From positions 13,847,836 to 13,911,835 of the forward strand of contig OX457032.1 of assembly GCA_949752745.1 (NCBI GenBank): DNA of 64,000 nucleotides, in the 5' to 3' direction. This document shows positions 24,542 to 39,500 of this stretch, piece after piece. The position numbers and the translations under genes are program-made. The notes under the pieces are model-generated. The model was not told where the DNA came from and made no database searches. It saw only the letters and a list, made by a program, of their open reading frames with translations. Each line of letters starts with the position of its first letter. Positions within the stretch are counted from its first letter, which is position 1. This DNA is from Protula sp. h YS-2021. Lineage: Eukaryota; Annelida; Polychaeta; Sabellida; Serpulidae.

Positions 24542-27500
24542 GAGAGGGAGAGAGAGGGAGGATGGGCGGGGGGGGGGGGGAGGTGGACGGGTATGAGACT
24601 GTGCGTACACCAAGGTAGGTTGCATCAAATATCTTGCGTACATGGGGAGAGGTTAAAACAAGCCCGAAAATTTGACATACATACTTTGTGGATGACCCCC
24701 TCCCCCAACCCCGCTTGATAAATCACATTACTTGGCGAGGGGGGAGAGGGGAAAGAGTGGGGAGGTGAAGCTGTCAGCTCTGACTGCTACTCACTCGGAA
24801 TTATGGTCCTATATCTGTTCTTCATGCCTGAACCAGCCACTTCTATTCTGTCGGGATGATTCATGGGTATCTCCTGTCGACAAAAAATATAAGGAAAAAA
24901 TTATTAACTTTTACCTGCAAGAAAATGCGACATTTCATTTGCATTACGTCACTGATATTTTTGCTGGTCACTTAAATCGAAGCTTTTCCATTATTTTATC
25001 ATTTTAAATTGTAAATTATATTAACATTTTATGTTCTTCCCTTAGAAAAAAAGAAAAAAATAATAATAAAACAAAATATATATGTTTGTTAAAATTTAAA
25101 CATCGGCAGCTTAATCAGCAGGCTTAAAGAAACAATCCGATATGAATTAAAGTTTTAAATAGTTTTCTGTTTCTGCTGACCAAAAATTAAGAATTCCCGT
25201 TGTTCAACTATTTTTCACTCTTTTCTCTACTGGAATAGCCTACTAAAATTTACCTGGTTTCTTATCTACCGGTACTTCTTATCTTTCTTATCTACTTAGG
25301 AATTCTTATTTTAAATAATACGGTGTTATATACTCAGTTCTTTCTTCGTGGTCAAAGATAAAAAGGTCGATAAAATGAGTGATTTATAAAAATGGTCCGG
25401 GCTTAGTTTTAAATTGCAAGGTGTTCCTGTCGACTCATTTGCTTTTTAAACAATCATGTTCACTTTGTGTTTAACATTGCTTTTCAAAACAAGCTGTTTA
25501 CGGGGTGTATCCGAGCCAAGAAACTACAGTAGCCAGAAACTGGAACATATTTACAAGTTCTTCTTTGAACACAAAGCTTTAATCTCGATTTAAACCAAGA
25601 TTAAATGATTAATGGCGTAACGAATTCGACTTGATTTACAACCAATTACTCAAGACCATGAAATTAGGTTGATGAAAGAAGATAAATAGCCATTTTCTTG
25701 TTTCATGGAACACAGAACCCAGTTTCATTTCATGAATTTCTATAGATAACGCATTACCTATTTTTATCTGAACAAAACAAGAAGCATATAAATTAGTCGA
25801 CACATCTTTTTGTGTAAAACTGATTGAAATACTCATATCTCTTCTATTTTTCTCTCCTTTACTGACTTCAAGGACAAGCCACGGGGGTTTTAAACCACTA
25901 AAAATAACACTTGATTCGAGTTTTCAAATTCATACTTGGGATTACAATAAGTTAAGGCTATCTGATCTATTTATCTCTTGTTGCAATAAAAGCCATTGTT
26001 TCCAAATACACTTATTCAAATCGGGCTGACGTATAAATGAGTTTGTTTTCTGTTGAATGCAGTAACTTAATCCGTCTCCTTTTTTGTGTAACTGGAACTT
26101 ATTTGTTTGCGGGTGTGGGACCCACACACATTAACTAACAAAGGCGTTGTGGGACGAGCTGAATAGAGGAACAAAGACGTGATATTGTCTCTTCAAAGTT
26201 GTTTCCTAAAAAAAGGTTTGCTGTAACGTAACCACGCAAGACATGACTGCAGCGCACAAAAAAAAACTTCTAGTAAATAACTGCGCATTATGCATATAGT
26301 GCAAGAAATTTCTGAACTTCCGGAAATACGGTACGGACCAAAGCAACCTCTGCAAACGATCTACTTCGTCAGGACTCCACGAAAAAGTCACAGCGTGGAA
26401 CTACTTCAGACTAAAAAAAAAATGTACTGCTGCATCCCATCACTTCCGGAAGTTTGAAGCATACTGCAGCACAGCGTGAAGTCGAGATGCGCACGGGAAT
26501 TTTCATCAGAAGCTTCATCGACGGCGGCTCCGTCTTGAATTTCTTTAATGGTGTTATGCCTTCACAAACTCAAGGGTTCTTTCTGCATTACGATTTCGCT
26601 GGTTACATGTAGTAACTTGAATGTAATGTCGTTAAAATACGTGTTGATAAGACAGGTTTTTCTTTTGTATGGATGTTTACATGAACGCTTTGACAATAAA
26701 TGTTTGGTTTCTTTTTGACGTTATTGGCGTGTTGAAAATATGGATGTCAATTACGAGCGTGTTGATGTGACCCTGCCATAATGAAACCAGACATCATCGG
26801 GCAAACCCAGTTAATCCCCTGCTTATTAGATTACAGATTATTTCCTTTGAATGGGTTAGTCTGATCCCTTTATCTTTCATAGCTTTGACCCAGCATTTAT
26901 CGCCAAGATCGATGCTACTGAAAGGAGGAGGGGGGCGATGGGGCGTGGGTGGGAGGCTCACAATCGAACCCACTTTCTTATCACTTATCCTCGCCTGAAT
27001 ATTGCAGTACAAATATCTCACAATAATTTCATTTGATAAAACTACGATTTGGATCTTAACAACTGCTTCAGGAACCATACATCAAACTGACAAGGGATTT
27101 AGAGTTTCAATTAATCATTAAATTTTCAGAGAGCAATTTGCCTATAGTGTCTGTTCTTGATAAAGCAAAGTCAAGAGCCCCAGTCTTGCTCCTCTTTCTG
27201 TCGACAATTTCTTTAATCTGATACACAGAAACCTCTATCAACTTTATTCTCCTTGTTTATGCTTTTTTTCTCAAAAGAGCTGTGAGGCTTTTTTATTGAA
27301 GTTATTTTCAGCTTTACCCAAAGAAAATGGGTAGACATGTCAACCTTACAAGAAAAAAGTGTCGCAACAGTCAGAAATGCAGTGGAATTCGAATTTGGGT
27401 GCGAGAAGCTCGAAACCTTGGTAATTTCGCAGCTTTTTTGCAGACCCAACATCACTTTGTTCCTGTTGGTAATCTCGAACCTCGGACATCTTATTAAGTA

Positions 27501-30500
27501 AATACGCCAGTCCCGACAGCTTCGAGATAACGAGGTTTCATGGTACAGCTGGTATAGGTTGCAGTCACAAGAACATATTATAATATACTACCCTCAAAGA
27601 GAACAGTTGTTTTGCGCTTTTGCAAATTTCACGTCTGTCTTAGCTTTTATAACCGGGAGAAGACGCGGCTCGTGTTTCAATGAGAGCTTGCCCTCTTTTA
27701 GTACGCCAGAAATAATCCCATCTCTATTTATTTAAGTAATCAAACTGCAAAGACCAAATTGGCTCACTTTTCTTAACCCGTTCAAAAGCAGTTATTTATC
27801 GAGTCAATAAGCATTTTTTTTAGAAATGATTATGTAATTAATGTATTATCTGGCGGACTAAAGAGTTAAAAAAACAATTATAATATAAATAAACATATGA
27901 CATTACATGACGTTTTATAATGTATCTTGACAAACTAACAGTCGTTCAAGCCTTAAAGCAACCTAAAACAAGCCATTAAAACCCTAAAAAGTTCAAGAGA
28001 AACGGGATATTTTTACGAGTGATTGAAAACCAGCCAAACAGTCTGTAATGAACCACTGTTTACAAAAATAAAGGCTCAGAGGATAACTGTTTATAATCTT
28101 CATATCCCAAGACAAGAAAACAAATAAGCTAACTGACAAAACCGCTTTCCAAACCGCTGGTTTGGCGTATATCTGGTCCGTTTTGTCCAACAGCCAACCT
28201 CTATGGCGGTTCGGTGTTTTGTGTATAACACCTTTTTTTACTTCACAAACCTACTTGGGATTCCACGAAAATGGTACTCATAAAAAGAGGAACTACTTTT
28301 TTAAAATATCCATCCGCTCTGCGTTTATGCACAGCAGATAGATCTCCCCAGAGGTCAGCTGTTTTATAACAACGACATCTGGCCACTGGCGACTGCCTCG
28401 TTTTGAAACAGAAAGCTCATTGGCGGCTCCTGGCACGCCGAACGATGACGTAAACAACAAGTGTATAATTTGATTGAGCAGGTGATTTTTTCAACAAAAG
28501 TTGTCTATAATACACAAAAGGACATTTGATAGTTTTATTAACAATTTATGAGCCAGTAAATTATTGGAGCGGCTCTATTAACACACAACTCTCTCCAGTG
28601 GAGTTAGCGTGATGAAAATAGGGAAAAAGAAAAAAAAAGTGCTTGAAACAAATCATTATTTAGCTTTACCCAAAATTCTTCATGTATAGCTCGCACATTT
28701 CTCAAGCAGTTTCTCAACTGTTTTCGTGACATTCTGTTTCCCGCCGACTGTAAATATTCTTCTGCGCAACTGCAAAAATAAAAATAAATAAATAAACAAA
28801 AAAAAAAAAAACACATACACATACAACTCTTGATATTAATCACTCACAATTGTAAACAAAGACACAAATGTTCACACCAACGAATTGCAACTGATCGCAG
28901 ACACTTTGAAAGAAACAGCTTCTCCGCTGTACAACATCGAACGCTATTTTGTTTTTCAAAAACGGACAGATGGTTACATATGTCGTGTGAACAGGGTTAG
29001 CCATCGATCCCCACGCGAGATGACAGCTCGCATCCCCGCTTCCCCCCCCCCCCCACCCCCCCCCCGCTCACCCACTCTCTTATTACTGAAATTAACTGCA
29101 ATGTTTGCATAATTTGTGGCATTTTAAACAATGCCACCGATGGAGAACTGAGAAAGCAGGGATCGTGATGTGGGTGCAAAGAAAAAGAACCACAGACAAC
29201 AGACGATACAGGCCAGACTTTAATGGAGGGAAAAGGTGCAGAAAAAAAAGAAAAAAAGAAACAAGAATGCCACATATCGGTGTTCAACGAATCGTCACTA
29301 TAGCACTTTGTGTTTGTAGCCCAGAACACTAAAAACGCCCGACGGTTTCACGTCCTCGGGTTCAGCCTTTATAGCCCCCTCCCCTTAGGTCCCCTACCCC
29401 CTCCTCCTCCCCCCATCAGCAGTCCACTCCCCATGCGTGCTTTTGTCTTAGATGAATAAGTTACAAGATCAGTCTTAAACTAAACCACAGAGAGAGAGAA
29501 AAAAAATGATTTGGGTGATGTTCTTCATGGTCTGCTTGTTATAGAATAATTTATGAGTCTTCCCTGTTTCCCAAGGCTTTTCTTTTGATTTCTAAAACGT
29601 ATTATACATAATGAATTCTACTTCTGCTCTGTGGAATGGTGAGTATGATTAAAAGGCAAAGGTTAATGGAGTGCTCTGCACGTGAACCCATACCACGAGG
29701 CAAGCCGTCTCCGCCAAAAACAGGACTGCCAGTTTTAACAGAACCTAGTGCTTTTTCTAACAACTGTAACTGGGGATCTTGCGTTCGAGATCCCGGTGAC
29801 ATACTGAATTTTGGGTGTAACCCAAATCTTCATATTCGACGTGACCGGGATCTCAGTTTTTTTGTCAGTAACAGAAGTGAACCGGATCTCAGGTTTGGGT
29901 TTGTCCCAGATCTCAGTAACAGAAATGGGCGGGATCTCAGATCTGGGTGTGCAGCTGAAATCTCAGCGTTGGATGTTACTTGTTATTACAGCGATTATTT
30001 TGAATATTAATCGTTAGTACGGATACAAATCGGTATATTAAGTAAAGTGGACGCAATCTTCAAACACTGAATCCTGGACATTCCACTAGGACAACATTAT
30101 ACACCATATATCTTAACAGTGGCGTAAACCCGCTAGAGTTTTTCCAAATTAATATCAAGTATGCCATTAAATAAATGAGTTAGCCCGGCAATCATTGTCA
30201 TAACAGAGGCGTCGGATTCCTTAAAACATCAATCGTTTGCATGATGCTCAGCTTCGAGCTGCACCTTTACTGATAAAACCATGAATGACAAAGATATTAT
30301 GAGATAGTGAATTATAGATGGGTTATATAATTGCAAACTGTAGGGACCACAGAGACAACTAGAGCAGTGTGCATAGCCCACATATTCCCCACAGGCTCCC
30401 CATCCGTTAAACACGGCCATCAATAGTCAATCAAGAGCTGAAAATTTCCAAGTCCAGCTGGTCCAGTTTCCTTGGACAAACCTGGCCCATTTACAATACC

Positions 30501-33500
30501 GATCTGTGTTTGTTCCCATAGAAGCTACATGCCAAGTTTCATCAAAATCCTTGCAGGAGTTTTTAAGTGATCGTGTTTACAAGCTCTTGATGACAGACCG
30601 ACCGACAGACCGACACGCGGTCGATTGTATAATTTGCTGTGGGGAATAAATGACAGTGCGCATGACAGTCCGCCATTTTTGCAATAAAAACGTGATTTTT
30701 TCCTATTTTCATGGCAAAAAAAAACACACACACACACACACATAAACTCATCCCTTCCCCCCTCCCCCTCCCACATACACACATACTCACCCCCTCCCCC
30801 CTACCACACACCCCTACACAGACATGGTGACAAAGGAAGTTTCATATAAAAAGGCATAAGGGAAACGTGGACCTGAATAATACACACGGCGATGTGTGGT
30901 CGTTTATATAAATGGAGGTGTGTTTGATTGCAATTATCTATAAGCAAAAACGCTGTGTGTCTAGTTCAGTGCAGTGTCAGAGACCAGGTTTGTGAGCGGT
31001 TCAGCGTAATGCCACTTCTGGGAGGATGTGGAACGGAGGCAGTGACCAGGTTTGTGAGCGGATCAGCGTGATGCCACTTCTGGGAGGATGTGGAACGAAT
31101 TTAGAGACCAGTTTTGTGAGCGGATCAGCGTAATGCCACTTCTGGGAGGATGTGGAATGGAGGCAGAGACCAGGTTTGTGAGCGGTTCAGCGTAATGCCA
31201 CTTCTGGGACGATGTGGAATGGAGGCAGAGACCAGGTTTGTGAGCGGTTCAGCGTAATGCCACTTTTGGGAGGCTCTGGAACGAATTTAGAGACCAGGTT
31301 TGTGAGCGGTTCAGCGTAATGCCAATTTTGGGAGGCTCTGGAACGAATTTAGAGACCAGGTTTGTGAGCGGTTCAGCGTAATGCCACTTCTGGGACGATG
31401 TGGAACGGAGGCAGTGACCAGGTTTGTGAGCGGATCAGCGTAATGCCAATTTTGGGAGGCTCTGGAACGAATTTAGAGACCAGGTTTGTGAGCGGTTCAG
31501 CGTAATGCCACTTCTGGGAGGATGTGGAACGGAGGCAGTGACCAGGTTTGTGAGCGGTTCAGCGTAATGCCACTTCTAGAAGGATGTGGAACGGAGGCAG
31601 AGACCAGGTTTGTGAGCGGATCAGCGTAATGCCACTTCTGGGAGGATGTGGAACGGAGGCAGTGACCAGGTTTGTGAGCGGATCAGCGTAATGCCACTTC
31701 TGGGAGGATGTGGAACGGAGGCAGTGACCAGGTTTGTGAGCGGATCAGCGTAATGCCACTTCTGGGAGGATGTGGAACGGAGGCAGAGACCAGGTTTGTG
31801 AGCGGATCAGCGTAATGCCACTTCTGGGAGGATGTGGAACGGAGGCAGAGACCAGGTTTGTGAGCGGATCAGCGTAATGCCACTTTTGGGAGGATGTGGA
31901 ACGGAGGCAGTGACCAGGTTTGTGAGCGGATCAGCGTAATGCCACTTCTGGGAGGATGTGGAACGGAGGCAGAGACCAGGTTTGTGAGCGGATCAGCGTA
32001 ATGCCACTTTTGGGAGGATGTGGAACGGAGGCAGTGACCAGGTTTGTGAGCGGATCAGCGTAATGCCACTTCTGGGAGGATGTGGAACGGAGGCAGAGAC
32101 CAGGTTTGTGAGCGGATCAGCGTAATGCCACTTCTGGGAGGATGTGGAACGGACGCAGAGACCAGGTTTGTGAGCGGATCAGCGTAATGCCACTTCTGGG
32201 AGGATGTGGAACGGAGGCAGTGACCAGGTTTGTGAGCGGATCAGCGTAATGCCACTTCTGGGAGGATGTGGAACGGAGGCAGAGACCAGGTTTGTGAGCG
32301 GATCAGCGTAATGCCACTTTTGGGAGGATGTGGAACGGACGCAGAGACCAGGTTTGTGAGCGGATCAGCGTAATGCCACTTTTGGGAGGATGTGGAACGG
32401 ACGCAGAGACCAGGTTTGTGAGCGGATCAGCGTAATGCCACTTCTGGGACGATGAGGAACGGAGGCAGAGACCAGGTTTGTGAGCGGATCAGCGTAATGC
32501 CACTTTTGGGAGGATGTGGAACGGACGCAGAGACCAGGTTTGTGAGCGGATCAGCGTAATGCCACTTTTGGGAGGATGTGGAACGGACGCAGAGACCAGG
32601 TTTGTGAGCGGATCAGCGTAATGCCACTTCTGGGAGGATGTGGAACGGACGCAGAGACCAGGTTTGTGAGCGGATCAGCGTAATGCCACTTCTGGGAGGA
32701 TGTGGAACGGAGGCAGTGACCAGGTTTGTGAGCGGTTCAGCGTAATGCCACTTCTGGGAGGATGTGGAACGGACGCAGAGACCAGGTTTGTGAGCGGATC
32801 AGCGTAATGCCACTTCTGGGAGGATGTGGAACGGACGCAGAGACCAGGTTTGTGAGCGGATCAGCGTAATGCCACTTCTGGGAGGATGTGGAACGGACGC
32901 AGAGACCAGGTTTGTGAGAGTCTGTTAGCGTCAAATCTGTACCATGCACAGGTCATCTAAATGAATTTCATGTTTAACACCCGGGACAATTAGTGTTTTA
33001 ACCAACCATCACATATCCTTTAGCGCAGTTGTCCAGTAAAACTGGTGCTGCGTAAGATCTCGATTTCCAGTCCTTGATATCAGAATGCACTACAATACAT
33101 AGAGTAGAACGAAGGACTGGATGACTAGGCATTCTATCACCCGTGTGGTGTGTACTTCACAGATCAAATAACGACTAACAACAGTTACAACACCAGTGCA
33201 ATTATTCCGATAGGAATCCTAAACAGAATCCATTTCCTGTAGATCTTTTGGCAGTCCGGAATTACCCACAATCCATCACCACACCGAGCATACTGCGTGA
33301 TCCTCACTTAAGTATTAATACATCACATGAAAAGATAGTACAGTATCAAAATTAGTTATGAGTCAAGGTCGTTACATAAGACAGCAGATAAAACATACTT
33401 TGATTCTGGGAAGTTGATTATATGATAAACCGTGTGATGTTCGATTCAATGACGCACATCCTGTCACATTTTACTTTGAAGCCTAACTGACCGCAAACAG

Positions 33501-36500
33501 TTCTTACAATACACGGATATGGTCATTGCCAGTTTCATTGTATATGGTTCATACAGCGGCCATTTTTCATAATTGCATTACAACAAAACCGTCGAAAATA
33601 TCCAGGGGTCAGTTTTCAATTAAACACAACCATGAACCAGTCAACACGACCACACTATTTTGCGGAAGTTAAGATCACGATCGCTGCATCACTTAGACCT
33701 GCGGTGTGTTAATTTTTTCCACATCCAGGTATTCGGTGTAACTGGGAGGACATTAATGCATATAGCCAAGATTTCTAATTGTATCAGCTTTTTTATGTTA
33801 ATCTGCGGTTTGTTTTTTTTCTCTCACATGCTCATCTTCTTGCCCTTTTTTTAGCAGTAGCGGCATCAACCCCATAACCGAAACCACAAAATCAACCTCC
33901 ACCAGAGGGAGTCATTTTTCATATTTTACTCAGTAATGCTTTATTGTAACCAGATATTACAAGGCTGGATATTTTCTGGAGGTGTATGCATTCTGAGTAT
34001 ACAAACTTCTACTTATGTTGCTAGCCGGCAGCTTGACTGACGTCATTAACTAGCCACAGTAAGTGTCAGAGTTGTTAGGAACGATCTGTTCCGTAGGTTT
34101 ACTGTCTCTATTAAATAAATAAAGAAACCAGTATCTGATACATCAGATCGCTGGGTGCCCTTCAGACAGCACTGGTAAGATATTACTGGCACAAAATCGG
34201 TGTCAACATCAGACAAATTACATAACTTTGCCAACCCCAGCACCTCCCCCCCCCGCACCTACCCCTCCAAAAAAAAAAAAGCACAATACTTTACATAAAT
34301 TACATGCGTCTGTTATTAGGAAAAGCATAATGTCAAATATGTTATCCCGGAGAACCGGATCGCAAAAAAAAAAACCCAAAATGCGATTATGACCACTTTA
34401 CGAGATGGTGGAAAAGACTCGCTGCGCAGAAAGTGCCTTATTTCACACAGTACAAAAAATAGCTCAGTTCCTATTTGCTTCCTATATTCTTATTTAAAAA
34501 AATATAGTGTTAATAGTTTAAAAAAAAGATTAAACTAACCGTTGGTCATGCCATGGTGTGTATCTATTTTTGGAGGAGGTGGAGCTGACGCCGGTCACGT
34601 GACTGATTTGACTGATGCCGCTGATAGCGCTAGAGGAGCTCGTTGACCGCTTCGTCTTATAGATCCCCTTCGCTTTACGCTCCTGCAGCTCGCGGTAAAG
34701 TTTTTCCAACTCTCTTTGATTAATAGTCGCACCCATTTTTTTTAAAATTATTTTCAGTATAAAAATAAATATTTATTTTCTTAGCGTTTCGTGTTTTTAG
34801 GAAAATTTATAAACACAGCTTTAGGTAATTGTATTAGTCCAAATGTTTCCGGGACATGGATATTTCAACAGCAGAACAATAACTTCAGGCTCCCGTGGTT
34901 TTCTGGACGTTTGCAAACTGTCGACTTTTTTCTTAGTTTTAGTCCACTAAAAATTGCCGATCCAAGTTGTTTTTGATAATACTGATAAGGTGCATGTCAA
35001 CTAAGGTTCAAAAATCACATTTTCACTGTTCACTAAACGATATAGCTTGATATGGCGTGTTTCTCACTGCATCGCTGTCACAGGCACAACATTTCTCCAA
35101 GCATGCCTCAGACTTTCCACGTCCTTTTTGTTTTAAAATTATCCATGGAGTTTTTTTTTCGCGTCTTGGCAGAAAAAAAAAACACTGACTAGCCGTGCTT
35201 TCCTCCGTTAGGCAAGTAAAGACTTTTGAGGTTACCCAGACAAGAGGCTGTCTGCACTGCACTGACGGTTCGCAAACTGGGCAATCCTTGAGCAAGTGTT
35301 TTAACACACTCACGACTCCAAATAAGCCAGCCCTTTCTGTCTAGTCACACGCGATTTGTCGTGAATAAGATCTGTAACAGGATCACGGCTTGTAATTGTA
35401 TGTATTAATTTATGCCTCCCGTTGATATTTGAGTGACTTATCGCATAGTTTAGCTTGCCACTAACTTCATAAATCGTCTATGATCTCTTTTATAGGCTGG
35501 TCGTATGGAGGGGATAAGTTTATAACAGACTCTTGTCAATGGCAAGTGGATCATTCGCACAGATCATCTGGACACGCTTATCAGCCAATCAAATTGCAGC
35601 AGGTGCTCACTGGCAGACGACATTTCATAAAAAGATTTAAAAGGTAGTTCATGTTTTATATGATTAAAATAGTTGGCTTAGGCTGTTGAATTGCTATTAA
35701 AGTTGGTCACAAGTACCGAATATAAAATTTATTCAATACCATTGCTGTAGAATGCCCAACAATAAAAATGTTTCATTCATCAGATTAAATGGTGCCCACT
35801 CAGTGAGAAAAACACGTCAGTAGCGACAACAAAATGCATTTCCTATCACGCTCCAGGCACTGAATTTCGTTTAAAGTCTAAATTTAAGAGAAGAATTACA
35901 CGAGATTTATTACGGAAATATTGGTTGTATATTATGAGGGAAGGACAATGTCAATCGAGTCCCGAGAAAGTCAATGTTTGCTATCCCCTCCCTCCATAAC
36001 ACCTTCCTCCTTCCCCTCCCCCTCCGCCACCCCCTGCTCCCCCACCCATCATCCCTCCACCAACCACCCCTTCCCTTCACCCCTCCCCCTCCGCCACCCC
36101 CTGCCCCCCACCCATCATCTCTCCCCTTTATCCCCTCCTCCTCCACCACCCCCTCTCTCCAACACACACCCCCATCCACCACCCCTTCCCCTCCACCCAT
36201 CACCCCTCCCCTTCACACCCCCCAACCCTCCACATTTTATTGGGCAACAAAATTACACGTATGTGATTAACAAGACACCTGAGATCCGTGTTTATCATGC
36301 TTGTGCTGTATGAACAATAAGATCCGGTCTGGTGGCTATTGTTGCACGTGTCATTCGTGCTGCTTTGTCAGGCTGCGGGAAAAGCACCTTGTCTCCATTC
36401 GAAACGTGACACTCCGCAGCATGAGCTCACGTGTTTTGGTTAATAACATCGTCAATCTGAGGGCGAAAAAAATTGTTTGCTCGAAAAACCTAATTAGTAT

Positions 36501-39500
36501 AGATATATATGAAGCTTTACAATCACCGGGTGGTACATTAATATTGTTTACTCTTATAAGGCTATTCAGGCTTGGAAACAGGCTATAACTAATAGGTATA
36601 ATAGTTCATTTGGTTGTACTTTGTCCGATGTAATGCGGGATGCAAGTCGAACTTCGACACTGATATAAGCAATATTGAACTACAGCTGTCCCTCGTTACA
36701 ACGACAGCGGTTGTAACGACATGCAGCTTTATAACGACATAATTAACTGAAGCCGTATCAGCTTTTTCCTGCTGAAACAATAACGACACATCGGTTATAT
36801 CGACATATTTTCTCGGGTCACAGCCATGTCGTTACAACGAGGCTGCACCGCACTTCAATAAAACATGGACTCAACAATTTCAAAACCTTGATACTATCTA
36901 TATGTAACAAATCAAATGATACTGTTCCAAAAACTGAAATTCAGATGCATTCTTTTTTAACTTTTGATATGTTCAATTTTCATTGGCAATTTAGTTCAAG
37001 TCCCAGTTTGGCCAGTTCTATGACAAGTTGAAAACACGCCCGGTGTATTTCTACCGAGGACCTGCTTGCATTGAGAACATTACTTCTATCCAGTAACACA
37101 GCTGAAATGGGCTAATCACATATCTGTTAACCGCATATAAATAGCGAAAAAAAAAATAAGAAAGACTGAATGAAAAAAAGAAAAGGCCAGTCAAATGCAT
37201 CTCTGTCTTCAAAGCTTAAAATCTACTTTTTTAGGAATACTTAGTTTTCGGTTGAGTTATGTATACAAGGTGTCACTTGTAGTAGGCCTGTACAGCCAGT
37301 CCCGGATTAATCCCGGATTAATTAATGGAATGAAAGAAGAAGACGAAGAAGACGATAAAGAAGAAGAAGAAAAACAGCAACAACCGCTGCGTCGTGTGAA
37401 ACAAAGTAGCCATCATCTAAACGCTGAGCAAATGCAAAAGCGATTCGACCGAAACTGTGAGAGAATGATTTTGTGAAATGATCTCACATGCTGTATATAT
37501 ATATATATATACACACACACAGGAGACCCCAGCACACACACATGCAGAAGGACGACTAATATAAAGGGATGACTCTGTGCCAGCCGCAGCGGGTTCGGCT
37601 GGCCCCACAATGAACCAGACAAAACAAAGTGTTGTCTATTATCAAACGCAGATAATAGGATTGATATAGCAGCACTTGAAAACTACTTTAACTATCGAAG
37701 CGTACACTGCCACCTCCTACATAGAATTCTCACAGCATGCACCGTCTATAAATCCCCCACACAAACGTCTTATTTTTTTATATATATATTTTTTTTTTGG
37801 TGTGCGTATGTGCATTTACCACCGATATCAAATTAGATTGAGTACTACCAGGGGGTAAGGTTTCTCCTAACTAACTGAAGCATTTTTTAACGGTCTAACA
37901 TTCATAGTTCACATACAGTTACCAAGCAAGAAATGTCTGCCCGATGTTAAATATCTCTTATTAGTTGAATACAACTGTCAAATATACGTTATTATTTCAC
38001 TGGAAAGTGTTGTGCAGATCCAGAACATATCGAAATACAAAAACATAAAGCAGTTTCCTGATTAATTTACTGACCGCTGAATCTTCAAAGGAGAAGGGAA
38101 AGTGTCTTTTGTAAAATAAATAAAACCATAAATTTTATCATGCAACATGTTATTATCTCATGCTCACCCCCTCCACCCCCCTATATATCTAATTCAGTCA
38201 TATAATCTGAGATGTAGATGCCAAAATCAGCCACATGGATTTCTAGATATTTTTAATTACCTCTAAAGATACCTCTAAAATTTTTTAGATTTCATTTTCA
38301 TACCGACTTAAATATGAAAAATGTGCCTTTTAGCGATTATTCTGCATTCATAGATGTTATGGATTTTTATCACTTTAGAAATCTCTATTTCAGTTTGACA
38401 TAAAACTGACTGCTTTTTGATGTTTCAAATTTAATTACTGATATCTATTGTGCATTTTCCAATTACATTTCTTCTCTATTTCAACACACATTCATTTGAT
38501 CCAAGCAGAGATTCATCTAAATAAATTATAGATATCAAAATAATAATAAATATATTTTAAATATAGTTCATCATCAGAAATATTTTTAAATATCAAGGGA
38601 TATCTCTAATTTTATTGTAATATTTTCATCTAATTAAAATTAATTATTTACAAATATATGTTATTATTTAGAAATATATTTCAATGTTGAATAAACATTT
38701 AAAAAAACAAACAAACAAACAACATCACAGTAATCGTTGGCCCCTGATTATTTCGCAAAACATGAATTCAGAAATAAGCATGTCTAAAATTTTCAGTACT
38801 AATGGGGCTCAGAATTTTTACCTCCCGGACGAGAACACAGTATGAACATACATGTCTAGTGATTATGATTGCCAATTGTAAATTCATGCACGCCTAAAAA
38901 GTACCTACACCACTAATCGCAAGAATATGAAACCAAGCAATTACATTATAGAAGCCGCCATAATTTATTAGCAATCTTTTATGCCTTTAATTGTGTTAAA
39001 TGAAGTTACAAAATGGTCCGGTTCCAACATTAAGAGACTATTCATCCAAAAATATAACTTTATTTACGTTGTTTGTTTTTGTGAAATTTGGCAGCCATGT
39101 TACTGGTGTTTTGAAACAAAACAATAAAACAAAAACAATAGATGGGTCCTGACCACTGTATCCCTTGTGCTGAGACTAGCCCTTCCGGTAGCAAATAACC
39201 TTGCTTTCTATTTACCCTAAAGTAGACCGATGGTCTATTTAGTACACCGATGCCCTTGCACTCATCATTGGTAAAATCGACTATTTAAAAGAACGGTGCG
39301 TTGATTGTCCGATTGATCGATTAACCCAATTTCCTTTCTTCTCATTGGTCCTCTGGTCAACCTACCCCTTGGCAGAGGGGGGGGGGGGCGGCTCGGTTGG
39401 ACATAGGAAATCACTAATGCTAGTGAATAAATTGCTCATTTAAACACCGCGTTTCTAGCGTTCATCTGCAGCACCGATGCATTCTTAGATTGGTACTCAG

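Larger units (their letters stand above)
24874..28669. other. Phosphatase intron 6
   Basis: 3.8 kb AT-rich intron with two MITE-like elements (27,405 and 28,183). A GC-richer stretch at 26,440-26,560 shows no recognisable exon. Confidence 0.5.

Noticed and set aside
24196..24618. 140-codon Arg/Glu-rich frame and its Leu/Ser antisense
   Set aside because: Translation of a GA-rich purine tract flanked by homopolymers.
30976..32920. CRISPR-like array
   Set aside because: Units are contiguous 62-bp tandem repeats without unique spacers, in an animal intron.
37195..37476. 93-codon frame with an [16 protein letters not shown] stretch
   Set aside because: It is built largely on a GAA/GAC microsatellite, with no recognised domain or splice context.
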